Shown here piece by piece: positions 10,894 through 21,381 of a stretch of DNA of 64,000 nt. Where the stretch lies: the NCBI GenBank assembly GCA_034509755.1, contig CM067549.1, forward strand, positions 35,546,001-35,610,000, read 5' to 3'. The notes beneath the pieces were generated by a model. That model did not search any database and was not told where the DNA came from. It was given only the letters and a program-made list of their open reading frames with translations. Position numbers and translations under genes: made by a program. Every line of letters begins with the position of its first letter. The first letter of the stretch is position 1. This DNA is from Anisodus tanguticus. Taxonomy: Eukaryota; Streptophyta; Magnoliopsida; Solanales; Solanaceae.

Positions 10894-12699
10894 AGTATGA
10901 ATGGATATATGTACACCAAGCAAATGCATAATAATTCAATTTATCCAAAAAGTCCTTTTTCATAATTCAGACGAGATGTAGAGTGATGAATACATGATAG
11001 TTTACATAATCACAATATCAACTAAACATGGCTATCATAGCCCAAGTAAGCAACAATCATACCAACCTAATTGGATTTACAACACTATTCTCCAAGTTCC
11101 AAAGGCTAAACACACAGTCTCCGTCATAATTATAGTACTTTTATATTTTAATTACCCATACAGTTACACCGATACCAGAAAAAGTGCTCATCACCTCACG
11201 AGTACAGGACCCCCAATTCCTCATTACACCCCTTAATTTAATTAACCAACACAAAACAATACATAAAGGGTTTAGTAAGTCTCAACTTGCCTTATAAATA
11301 AGTCCCCAAACATATGAATGAATTGCCCTTCGTCAATGCCTCCAAACTATCTCAATCGCGATCGCAGCGTAGATTAAGCCTTCCAAAAGCTCTATTGCAT
11401 TTACATTCGCCAAAAGAGTTCAATCTATTCAAAATAGTATTCTACAAATTTAGATGAGTCCAACGATACCCATATTGCTATATTGTATTTCGTAATCCAA
11501 AAACAAACCCAAAATGAACTCAAGCACCAAGGACAAACCTGAAATTTTATCACGAAATTAGTTTACCCATAACCTATAGATCATGAATCTCGATAATTAT
11601 CAAAATCCAAACTCAAATCGATGACCAAATTATCAATTTACCCTAATCTCCAATTTTGTGGAAAACCTCAATTTCTATGACTAAATCATGGATAGAATTG
11701 CTAAAATAAAAGATGGAATCACAAGGGAATACCAAGATCAAGGTTAGAAGTTTACCCCCGAGTCAAGACGAGTTGATTAACCACCCAAAATCACTTCAAA
11801 CCGAGCTCTAAAAATAAGAAACTTTCATAGCTGAAGTGTCAAAACAGGCGTTGCAAAACTTTTCTTTCTCGTTGCTGGTTGAAATAACACAGTGGCCAAC
11901 ATTCACGTCTCTCAATACTCTTTCTTTATTATTGATCCAATATACCCATCAATTGTTAAAGATTCTCTCTTTTTAATGTTACAACACGTAGTCAAAACCA
12001 ATCCACCAACTTAATTCCTTTTAGATTCACAAGACAAGAAATTAAATTGGCCCACTACCATTGTATTTGTATCTCTATTCACCATGGCTGACTTTCTGAA
12101 GGTCATTCTTCTCATCAACTTACCAAAGCTGAAACAAAGCTAATATTTTGCTTTCATAAAATAGCAAGTTTTGGTAGAAGCTTGAAACCATACCCCATAT
12201 TTTCTAAACCTTTTATTTCTTGTTCTTTGGGCCATGACCCATTAAATTGTTCCCTCATTTCTTTTTTTTTCTCACCGATTGCTTGGACAAAATTGTACCA
12301 TAATACTTTGGGGTATTGCATGTTCTCTCACTTAAATATTCTTATAACCTTAGAGATCAAATTATACCTATATTCTCAATCAAGTGTCTGAACCACTCCC
12401 GAGCTACTCAAAATTCGTCAGAATCATCCACCAATGCTATAAATTACATTACTGACCTAACAAAACTGTCTAAATTCGAATCCGAACTTGTTAACCTGAA
12501 ATGTTTACTTTGGTCAACCTTTCTCATTTCCAAAACTTAAAAATTTATAATTTCACTAATTTTTCTCTGATACTCACTCGATTGTCTCAGGAACCGCGAC
12601 ACTCATTCACACAAGTCACAAATACCATTTTAAAGCTACGGGAATGGTATCTTTGAAAAATAAGTCCAGAAGCTCAAAATGACCAAGCGGGTTGTTACA
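10894..12699 (-). mobile_element. LTR F, minus orientation
   Basis: On the minus strand this starts TGTAACAACCCGCTTGG (start at 12699), and a degenerate purine-rich tract precedes it (12700-12712, AGTGGTAGATGA on the minus strand). The middle (about 11400-11800) is similar in order and wording to LTR H near 63100-63650, for example the shared string ACCCATATTG. The left end at 10894 abuts LTR G and is uncertain. No coding capacity was seen. Confidence 0.55.
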
Positions 12700-14080
12700 T
12701 CATCTACCACTTAAATAAATGTTCATCCTAGAATGTTAAAGAAAGTATCAATGTTGTCGAGCAATCAAAGCATCTCCGTTATAAACCTCATCAAATCCTC
12801 CCCAAGCAAGAATCATGCAGATAGCACCGCTTGTTCATCTTATCGATCAAATATTCCTTTAGCTTAGCGCAATAATCTAAATCTCCATTTTTTTCATACC
12901 CGAAACTTCTTCCACAACTGAATCTCATAGATATATATATATTGAACTAACTCAACTCAAATTTCCTGATTTGACTATAACCACACATGTGAACGAAATT
13001 GGTTGATTCCATAAAGACCATCATAGTCACCATAATCCTTTTTGTTGTAGCCGTTATCCATTGCCAAACCTACACCGATAGATACTCCAATTACACTTAT
13101 CTTTCTTCCACACATTTCAAAGTCGTCGTTAGTACCGAGAATTCATAAAAAAACATGTTGTCACACGCCAAAAGTCTAAATCATTACTCTATCTCACTAG
13201 AAAGAATATGTGCTTGTGTTTTGGGCCAATTCCAAGCCTTTTAATCCAAAAACTGACCTTATCCAAGGCCAATTCTGCTAATTCTAAATCTGTTAGTTTC
13301 GTTTCGTCAAGCTGAAACTACTGATTAATTCTCATCATATAACTCTTAAACTTCCAAATATCATACTATGCGCATCATCCTAGTGATTATCTTGACTTGC
13401 CAAATTAGCAGAAATCAACTAATTACCCGAAAGACTTCCCCTATACATTTGTACCTCTTCAATACACCACAAAGTACCTGTATAGACCATTAAAATTATG
13501 AGAATAGTTGCGATCCACAAAATATCATCATATCAACTTGCAAACTCCAAATAAAGCCCGATAAGTCTGCCATACCTCTATTCTGAACTGTAAATCTATA
13601 AAATCTTCAAAGATTGATCACTGGACTAACCATAAATCTTCATGACAATATATCCATAAACTACTTGGGATTACAAAAGAAATTTTGACCCGGTGCAAAG
13701 TGCACAACTAAAAAAAAAGTCCAACTCTTCGAATGTCACTAATAGTCATCCGAACCGACTCTAAACCCTCAATAAATAAATTATAGAACTTTCATAAGTC
13801 TGTGGTGACCAAATTCTAATACATTTCCCATGAATACCCAATGCTGCAATGTCAACCCTAACTTCAAAAGCTGAACTCTACCCATGTCATCAACTTAGTA
13901 CCGATGAACTACACCTTATAAGTTAAATCTTCCTATTCTCAACTCACAACTGATGCAAAAAAATGATATAACTCCATAGAATCTAAATTCATCGAATATT
14001 CCTTCTTGTGCTTTCACTTAACTCATTTATCACCCTGAATACCTCGACGTAAGAACTGAAGCCTCGTACTCCCCCTTTAT
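12700..14080 (-). mobile_element. Decayed internal sequence next to LTR F
   Basis: By position this should be the 3' internal part of the F element on the minus strand. Translations give only very weak resemblance to the connector after chromovirus integrase and no clear catalytic motif. No open frame is long enough to call a gene. Confidence 0.35.
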
Positions 14081-16520
14081 TATTACACCTCATAGTTTTA
14101 TACGTTGAGATTCATCGTATGTTAGTACTCATAGTCTTGGACATCAGAATTATCTTCGAGGTTATACGATATTATACATGCCTAAGTTGAGGTTGACGAA
14201 TGGACTTAAATGTGAGGAATGAGATTTCAGGTAAATAAAATTGATCTGCTTGCTTACCCATCCTACTTGCTTGAACTGCTTTCTTACACGTCCTGCTAGC
14301 TTGAGCTACTTAACACATGTCGTGATTATTAAATGGGAACAAGACATGTGTCTAAGTGAATAAGGTCAGCATGTGACACCTATTAATTAACCAAGCATGT
14401 GACAAGTAGGTGTGTCACCTACTTACTAAAAGGAAAGGCCCAAATTACTCCACCTAAATGAACATGTGTAGGTCAGCCAAGAGGGCCCTTTTAGGGGATA
14501 AATCAAGACCTCTCTCCTCATAATATCCAAGTAGTAGAAGCATTAAATAGAGCCACGAAATTCTCACCCAAATTGGTCTACTCCAAACCCTTAAGAAGCT
14601 GACAATAATCTTCTTCTTCGTTCAATTCAAGTTAAAAGGTAATCTCCAATCTTGAAGGATATGAAGTGAAGCAAGTTGATGGTCATCAAGGGAAAGATAC
14701 TACCATTGTTTCATCCCTACAAGATATGATATAGGTAAGGAAATCATCCCTTTTTCATGTATTTGAGTTTATCTAAGTCTAGGTTGTTTGGTGAAGAACT
14801 TATGAAGTAGGGGCTGGAAATTAAGTGGAAGTTATTGTGGTGTTTGGAGTAGTTTCATGTTATTATATAGCTTTCACATGGGAGTATCGGCTTGGATATG
14901 TTGTGGTAAAGCTTATAGGTGCCTTAACTAACTTGTGGAAGTAAGAATTAATGAGAAAATAATCTGAAAATTAGTTTTGAGTTGCTGTAATTGTTGGACT
15001 ATTATTACTTCATTTTAATGTTGGGTTATGGCTAAAAATCAGTAGGAGTAAGTGGCTCTGTTGTGGTTAATGATGTTAATAGGTTCTGGATGGGTTTTAA
15101 AACTATAGTTGTTTAATCACAAACTGAGCTTGCCGCTCGTTATACTATTATTTGAATTGTCAGATTTTTTCTTACGTTGTTGAGGGGCTGAATGGATGGG
15201 ATTGGTTATTGATATTATTAATATCATTATTTGGGGCAATTTTGAATTTGGGGAAATGAGGAAATGTAGGGCTTGTGCTGCCCGATTTTCCATAAGAGAG
15301 CTACTAGCTTAGATATGTATTTTGAGTCCTTCCATGGCATTAACCATAGTTCTAATACCTTGATGTAGGTTGAAGTACTACGGGCAGTATGTCTCGTTAG
15401 CAACAAAGGTATGTTAAGACTACTCTTCCTTCTTTTGGCATGATCGGAATGAAACGAACGTAAATGAACGATATCCATAACGGCTCCACTCTTAGATATG
15501 TTAGAGGCTGATGTTCTTGACTTCTATATAATGATAGTGATCTTATATTATGGCTTGTTGATTCTTCAAAGTAAGTTATGTTGATGATGTTAGTTCCATA
15601 ATGTTAATCGGAGGTGCAACGACTTTACGTCACTCTGATAGACTCAAAGTGTCTTAATATCATTCATGCATTATATACATGTATATACCATGACCTCATA
15701 GGCGTTATATACACTATGTTATATGTATATATATGGGGTATGGGAAAGGTTATGGCATTATATACGCACCACCACCTGATCAGCTGGTATATGATGATGA
15801 TTATGCCCACAGAGGTCGATATGATATGATGACATTATATACGCATATGTATAAGTATGACCATGCATTATGTACTCGTATGTACGATACTTAGGCATAT
15901 TATGGCCCTCAGATGTATTCTGTATAGGTTGATTGTTTCTTGTCTTAGGTTACCTCCATGACTTTATTACGCTATTTTTAATGCCTTACATACTCAATAC
16001 ATTATTCGTACTGACGTTCCTTTTGGATGGGGATGCTGCGTTTTATCCCGCAGGCTCAGGTAGACAGGGCGATGGTCCACACCAGTAGGTTCCCTATTCA
16101 GCTGATATTGCAACACTCTATTTGTTCCAGAATTGTATTCTAGTCTTGGTATGATATTTTTTATATGCATATGGGTATGGCCAGGCCCTGTCTCGACCTT
16201 ATGATGTCACATACTCCAGTAAAGGCTTGTAGACAGTTTTGATGTAGTCAAATGTTATGTGGCCTCCTCGGCCTATATTTTTGTTATATCTATGGTAGCC
16301 TTGTCGGCTTGGACATTCATGTCCAACATCTATGTATATAAATATATGCCCTGTCGGTCTTGCACCTTTTCAACTTATTATTTCTATGAGTCAGCAGGTT
16401 ACCACGTGACGGCCCTCGTAGCCCATGCTTATTTATGATTATATGGTGAATGTATGTCTAGTGGTGCTCGGCTAGTAAGGTCCGAGTGTCCGTCATGGCC
16501 CTCCGATTTGGGTTGTGACG
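14081..16520 (+). mobile_element. A-1 5' LTR (2.44 kb)
   Basis: It starts TATTACACCTCATAG (decayed TG) and ends GGGTTGTGACG, where sister copies end in GTGACA, with a primer-binding site four bases later. It aligns along its length with A-0, A-2 and A-4 LTRs. It contains the perfect hairpin AAGTAGGTG-TGT-CACCTACTT at 14404-14424. Confidence 0.92.
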
Positions 16521-16524
16521 AACT

Positions 16525-16536
16525 TGGTATTAGAGC
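16525..16536 (+). other. A-1 primer-binding site (initiator Met tRNA)
   Basis: TGGTATTAGAGC differs by one C-to-T change from the canonical TGGTATCAGAGC. Its position just after the LTR fixes the LTR end and the orientation of A-1. Confidence 0.88.
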
Positions 16537-16699
16537 ATGTTTGTCCTAGGGAGTCTGCAAATCGTACCTAGTTATGGGTGTGTTGTGCACCACACTTATA
16601 AATAGGGGGTTACGAGGCATTTAAGATGGTTACCTTTCCTTCTTGTTCTAGATTGTGCAGTAGAGATGAGTTATAAGCATTCCACTCCTAATCCATTTT

Positions 16700-18988
16700 G
16701 TGTTTATGATTTCAGCAATGCCTACAACAAGGAAAAAGTCCCAGAGTAAGAGGACATTGAATACTACTGCGAATGAGGGTACTAGCCGAGTGACACCCAC
16801 TAGTGAGGGCCAGAGTGAGGTCCACGGTGTGACTTCTCCACATGATTCCCCGACTCCACCACCTCCAGAGGATCTTAGTGGGGCTACAGTACCCCTAGTT
16901 CCTCTACCTGATACTCCGGATGAGGATCTTGATATGCAAAGTGTTGTATAGTTATTGACTCAATTGGTGGCCGGTCAGGCCCAATGTCAGACTACCGGTC
17001 CTTCTGATAGAGTAGTTAGTGCGAGAGCTCGAGATTTCATTAACATGGAGCCTCCGGTACTCACGAGATCAGACCTGAATATGGACCCGCATAATTTTTT
17101 GAATCAGATACAGCGTACCTTGAGGATAATGGATGCCACTGATACTGAGTAGGTAAAGTTTTCTTCTTATAGATTGCGAGATGTTGCAGTGAATTGGTAT
17201 GAGACATAGGAGCATTCTAGGGGACCTCATGCCCTATCAGTAGGATGGAAAAAGTTTTTGGAGGCTTTCTTACAACATTTTCTGCCGATCGAGCTCCGAT
17301 GGGCTAGGTAAGATAGATTTTTACGTCTTGAGTAGGGTAATATGAGTGTTCAGGAATATAGCTTGCATTTTAATTCATTGGCCAAATACGCTCCTACGAT
17401 CATAGCTAAGATGAGTGACCGGGTACATAGGTTTGTTTCTAGCTTGGGGTCGTACTTGGTTAATGAGTGTGCTACGACTAGAGACGGCAGTGGATCCTGG
17501 ATCCGGTCCGGATCCGGTGGATCCAGATCCATTTTATAGGATATGGATCTTCAAAATTTGGACCCGATGGATTTGGATCGGATCTGGATCTGGATCTTGT
17601 ATTTGATATCCGTATCCGGTCCAGATCCAACTCGTGGATCCGTTTTTTATTAAATATATCCATAACCTAGAATGTAATTTTACTTATATTACTCACAATT
17701 TAAATAATATTTCACATTGTGCAACTAAAAATATGTCCTCCATTTGTAAAACTAATAGTACTATGATTTATCTATAATACTAACAACAAGAAGTATATCC
17801 CTTTTAATTGTACAAACACAAATTCATTTGTACTCTATTGATATGGTTTAGATAGAGTACTCATAATTACTATTGTATCTCCTTAATTTGTACAAATATA
17901 ATATATTCCCCTTTAACCTTGTTATAATGGCACAACTGATATGATTTGTGTATACTACATACAATATAAAAGATATTCACTTTGTATAAATTCAAAGTTC
18001 CTAGAGTACCCATAATATTGTGCGTGATAAAGGTATGTATTAAACTGAATTATGAAGATACTAGACTGGTTAATGGCTGAAAAAAACTAGTTGAGACGCA
18101 AACTCAGCCATATTTTGAAATGGAAGGCACGCAAGTTGCATGCCGGCCAACAAAATCAGATTATATTTTTTTCAATCAGATTGGGTTTCATTTTGTCACA
18201 AAAGTTTCAACAGGTGGAAATATTATTCAAGACAAGAATTTTACATGTGGATCTAGATCCGATCCGTGCATCCGATGGATCCGAATTTGGATCTGATATT
18301 TATGGACCCGATGGATCTAGATTCGGATCTGGATCCAGGTATGAAAAACGGATCTGGATTTGGATGTAGTAGGATCCGATCCAGATCCGATCTGTTGCCA
18401 TCCCTAACTACGACTTTTCTGAATCCGAATATGGATATTGCTCGCATTCAGGTGCACAGAATATGGAGGATCATAAGAGACAACAACGGGTAGATTGAGA
18501 GCATGATAGGGGTCAACACAAGAGGGCCCGGTCCGTAGGTGACATAGGAGAGTTCAGAGGTGGGTTAGGCCAGAATTTTATAGGCGCCCATCCTACCCGA
18601 CAGCTAGTGCACCATCACAGTTTTTGAGGTCGATGGTTGATCCGTTTGCTCAATCTGGACCAGGTCAGAGTTCACGAGCATCAGGATCTTATTATAGAGG
18701 GGATTCTAGTCAGATGAGGTCGCCTTTGATTTGATGTGAGTAGTGTTGTAATGCCCATCTAGGGTCGTGCCAATGAGGATCAGATGTGTGTTATTCTTAT
18801 TGTCATCCCAGTCATATTATGTGAGATTGTCCATTAAGAGGCGGAGGTGTTAGGGCCCAGCTGGCCAGATTTGTAGCAACTTCATCTTCAGTATGCCCGT
18901 CAGAGCAATGACATCATACATTACCCATTTGAGGCAGAGGTAGGGGTGGAGAAACTAGCTTCGGTGGTAGCTAGAACCGCATTTACGC
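16700..18988 (+). pseudogene. A-1 gag, broken and split by a hAT-like insertion
   Basis: The probable start is the second Met of the frame (about 16718, MPTTRKKSQ), as in A-2. The N-terminal part is Ser/Thr/Pro rich. The retrotransposon gag core follows (about 16955-17480: FLNQIQRTLRIMDATDTE, FLEAFLQHFLP, VQEYSLHFNSLAKYAP). Stops occur at 16949, 17150, 17207, 17309 and 17333, many in TAG form where a tryptophan, glutamine or arginine is expected. At 17479 a DNA transposon interrupts the gene, and the frame resumes after it at 18415 with LNPNMDIARIQ. A degenerate zinc knuckle lies at about 18775-18835. The product would be the capsid/nucleocapsid polyprotein. Confidence 0.9.
17479..18406. mobile_element. 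Non-autonomous hAT-like DNA transposon (928 bp)
   Basis: The termini are imperfect inverted repeats: left TAGAGACGGCAGTGGATC and right, read in reverse complement, TAGGGATGGCAACAGATC; 13 of 18 positions agree and all five differences are transitions. The flanking 8-bp duplications are GCTACGAC (17471-17478) and ACTACGAC (18407-18414), one transition apart. An 8-bp duplication and a TAGGGATGGCAA end are typical of plant hAT elements. The subterminal regions are dense in GGATCC/GGATCT strings and the centre is AT-rich. There is no transposase ORF. Confidence 0.88.
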
Positions 18989-19805
18989 ATGATGGGTCGA
19001 CATGATCAGGAGTCTTCACCTGATTTTATTACAGGTATATTATCAATATTTTCACATAGTGTATATGCATTGTTAGATCCAAGCTCCAATCTATCATATG
19101 TTACCCCTTTCATTACCTGTAGGGTTGGTATGGAGCTTGAGTTGATAAGAGAGTCATTTGCGGTATATATACCAGTTAGTGAGTCGATAGTTGCTAGCTG
19201 GGTCTATCAGAATTATGCAGTGTTAATTTGTAGCCATCAGACCCTAGCGGATCTGGTAGAGTTAAAAATGGTTGATTATGATATTATGGGCATGGATTGG
19301 CTAACATCGTACTATGCTAATGTTGACTGTCGAACAAAGATTGTTAGATATCAATTTCCACGCGAGCTAGTCCTTGAATGGAAGGGTAATACTATGACGC
19401 CAAAGGGTAGGTTTATTTCATACCTTAAGGCAAGAAAGATGATTTTCAGAGGTTGCATATACCATCTTGTTCTGGCCAGAGATATGCAAATGCTGAACCA
19501 CCTACTCTACAATCAATTCTAGTGGTTAATGAGTTTCTTGATGTATTTCCAAATGAACTTCTAGGCCTTCCACCCAAAAGGGAGATTGAGTTCGGTATGG
19601 ATGTGTTGCTAGACACACAGCCGATATTTATCCCTCCTTATAGAATGGCTCAAGCTGAATTGAAAGAATTAAAGGAGCAATTAAAGGATCTGCTTGAGAA
19701 AGGCTTCATTAGGCCTAGCATATCCCCTTGGAGTGCACCGATATTGTTTGTACGAAAGAAAGATGGCTCGTTGCAAATGCGTATTGACTATCATAAGCTC
19801 TTTAA
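18989..19805 (+). pseudogene. A-1 protease and truncated reverse transcriptase
   Basis: An ORF of 177 codons carries the protease: the active-site motif reads LLDPSSNLSYV, where DPGS is usual for this clade, and further on MGMDWL is visible. After a +1-type shift near 19480 the frame continues into the RT N-terminus (FLDVFPNELLGLP, PPYRMAQAELKELK, GFIRPSISPWSAPILFVRKKDGS, RIDY). The coding sequence stops at about 19795-19810, before any RT catalytic aspartate, at a junction with the reversed C element. RNase H and integrase of this copy are absent. Confidence 0.92.
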
Positions 19806-20466
19806 ACAATAGAGGGTCATTACTTAGATCAAAATCATATGAATACCAAGAAAACATACCATATTTGCTCTTTCTAAACAACTTAACCTCACCATTGGAT
19901 GTATCATAGTCAAGATAAGGATCAAAAATAATTTTCTTTAGTAGTTGCTTTGGTTTAACCTGTAAAAAAGGATCTACAAAATAAGTTAAAGATATTGTGC
20001 AGTTAGCAACATGTGAGCGCTTATCTTTTTCCACACTTGAGCCACTATATTCTGTATTTAGCTCAACTTCCTCAATATCTATGGCATCAAAAGCTTCATG
20101 TGTCTCATTATCTTCATTCAGAACTTCATCATCTTTTCTTCCTTCACTGGCATCCCAAAGTGGACAAAAATGTACTGTAAACTCATCTTTAATATCATCC
20201 CACAATGGGTTATCCCACACTTTAAAATTGTGACCAATGGGATTGTCTTCTTCAAGTTGAGGTATCATCATCCTTTACACAAAGTTCAACCTCATTTTTT
20301 GCATGAAAGGAGATGTCAGACTAAAACAAGAAAGAGTTAGTGGATTAACATACGAACAAGATTCATTCTCTCTCAAGTTTCCTTGGATTTGTTCACTCAA
20401 CTTATCTCGTCCCTCACTTTCATCACATTGTGGTAGATTGATCACATAAGAAGAATAGTCAAAAAG
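19806..20466 (-). pseudogene. Element C, 3' part of acidic ORF
   Basis: Two minus-strand frames (20529-20275, whose first codons lie in the B-2 LTR, and 20271 to about 19806) give acidic, aromatic-rich protein text with motifs VWDNPLWDD, FCPLWDASEGR and FDAIDIEEVEL. I do not recognise a known domain. The sister ORF in D-1 has the related motif VFENPLWND at about 52900. The piece continues, across the B-2 insertion, the ORF at 40359-40513. It is cut at about 19805 by the junction with A-1, so the 3' end and 3' LTR of C are missing. Confidence 0.6.
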
Positions 20467-21191
20467 TGAAACATACCAAATTGTGGAAATGAAATTAAAT
20501 AAGGAATTGAAAGATAAAGAGGAAGACACAATAAAATGGAATCAAAAGTAACCCAAAATATATTAAACTATGGACCTCAATAGATTAACCACAATAAATA
20601 ACCTAATCCTATAAGGAGGACCTCAAGGGAATTGGATTCCCAAACAACCCACCTTTCTAAATAATGGTTCAATGAAAAGCTTCAACAAGCTCTCAACACT
20701 CAAGTTCTAAAGATAAGCATAAACAACAATATTCAAGATAGTTTAAGGAATGAAATCACTTAAGGTTCCTATTTATAGTGTAGGACTAATTTATTACACA
20801 AGAGATCCAAAAGTGACACTCTTGGATTGCAAAAATAACCAAAATGCTATGCTGTCACACTCTGCTCTTGACATGCGAATCACAGGTTGTGCCTATGATA
20901 TGATCTATGATTTGCAGGTCATTTCCTTTAGTGATTGCTTCATCTGAAGCTGATTCGCTCTGTCTGTGGTCTGCAGACTCTACCTGTGACACCATCTGTG
21001 ATTTGCAGGTGGTGTTTTCTGCACCATTTGTTGTCTTTTCACCTTCCTATGCTATCATAAACACTTGGAAACCTCGGGATGGTGATAGATTATGCTTAAG
21101 GATGTCCATCTTCATGAATAGGCCTTGTAGTGCTTGAAGTTCACGAGCTTGACTCCTCGTAAACGGTCTTGATGGAACTCGGTTTGCATTA
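20467..21191 (-). mobile_element. B-2 3' LTR (about 0.72 kb)
   Basis: On the minus strand it starts at about 21191 (TAATGCAAACCGAG) after a polypurine tract and ends GGTATGTTTCA at 20467. It pairs with the 5' LTR at 39645-40358. The left flank 20462-20466 is AAAAG, against AAAAT at 40359-40363, a 5-bp duplication with one mismatch. Palindrome-like motifs sit at about 20872-20886, 20905-20917, 20964-20976 and 20996-21008, upstream of the TATA box on this strand. Confidence 0.92.
20768..20778 (-). promoter_or_regulatory. TATA box of B-2 3' LTR
   Basis: The minus strand reads CTATAAATAGG, identical to the box in the 5' LTR of the same element and in D-1 and D-2. Confidence 0.72.
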
Positions 21192-21381
21192 TTTTCCCGT
21201 TCTTGAGAAGAATCTGTCCTCGAATTTAAGGGTTCATCATCCTTGGTGTCAAAGAGATAAAGATCACAAATGTTGAAGGTGTTGTGGACTTGATATTTTG
21301 GAGGTACGTCAATTTTGTAGGCATTATCATTGAGCCTCTCAAGTACTTCAAATGGACCATCACCTCTCAGCATCAACTTTA
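21047..21381 (-). pseudogene. B-2 integrase C-terminus, reading into the 3' LTR
   Basis: The minus-strand frame carries the integrase C-terminal domain (GDGPFEVLERLNDNAYKIDVP, NTFNICDLYLFD) that is cut off from 34307 onwards by A-2. No chromodomain follows. The frame stays open through the polypurine tract (21192-21205, codons QEREN) and about 46 codons into the LTR, with the basic stretch RPFTRSQARELQALQGL, ending at 21047. In CRM-type chromoviruses the C-terminal extension is, as far as I recall, also partly coded by the 3' LTR, which supports that classification. Confidence 0.85.
21192..21205 (-). other. B-2 polypurine tract inside coding frame
   Basis: The minus strand reads CAAGAACGGGAAAA directly before the 3' LTR. 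It is both the plus-strand primer and part of the open frame described for the integrase tail. Confidence 0.65.

Noticed and set aside
12700..14080. Host gene in the long stretch before A-1
   Set aside because: No frame with a domain, no splice-like structure that could be argued, and its position next to an LTR start with a degenerate polypurine tract points to element sequence.
16587..16605. TATA-like TTATAAATAGG after the A-1 primer-binding site as a promoter
   Set aside because: It lies downstream of the LTR in the leader; A-2 does not obviously keep it, so promoter function is unsupported.
17350..18493. Asp/Pro/Ser-rich ORFs such as LDPDPDRIQDP inside the hAT-like element
   Set aside because: They result from reading GGATCC repeats on both strands; no transposase motif is present.
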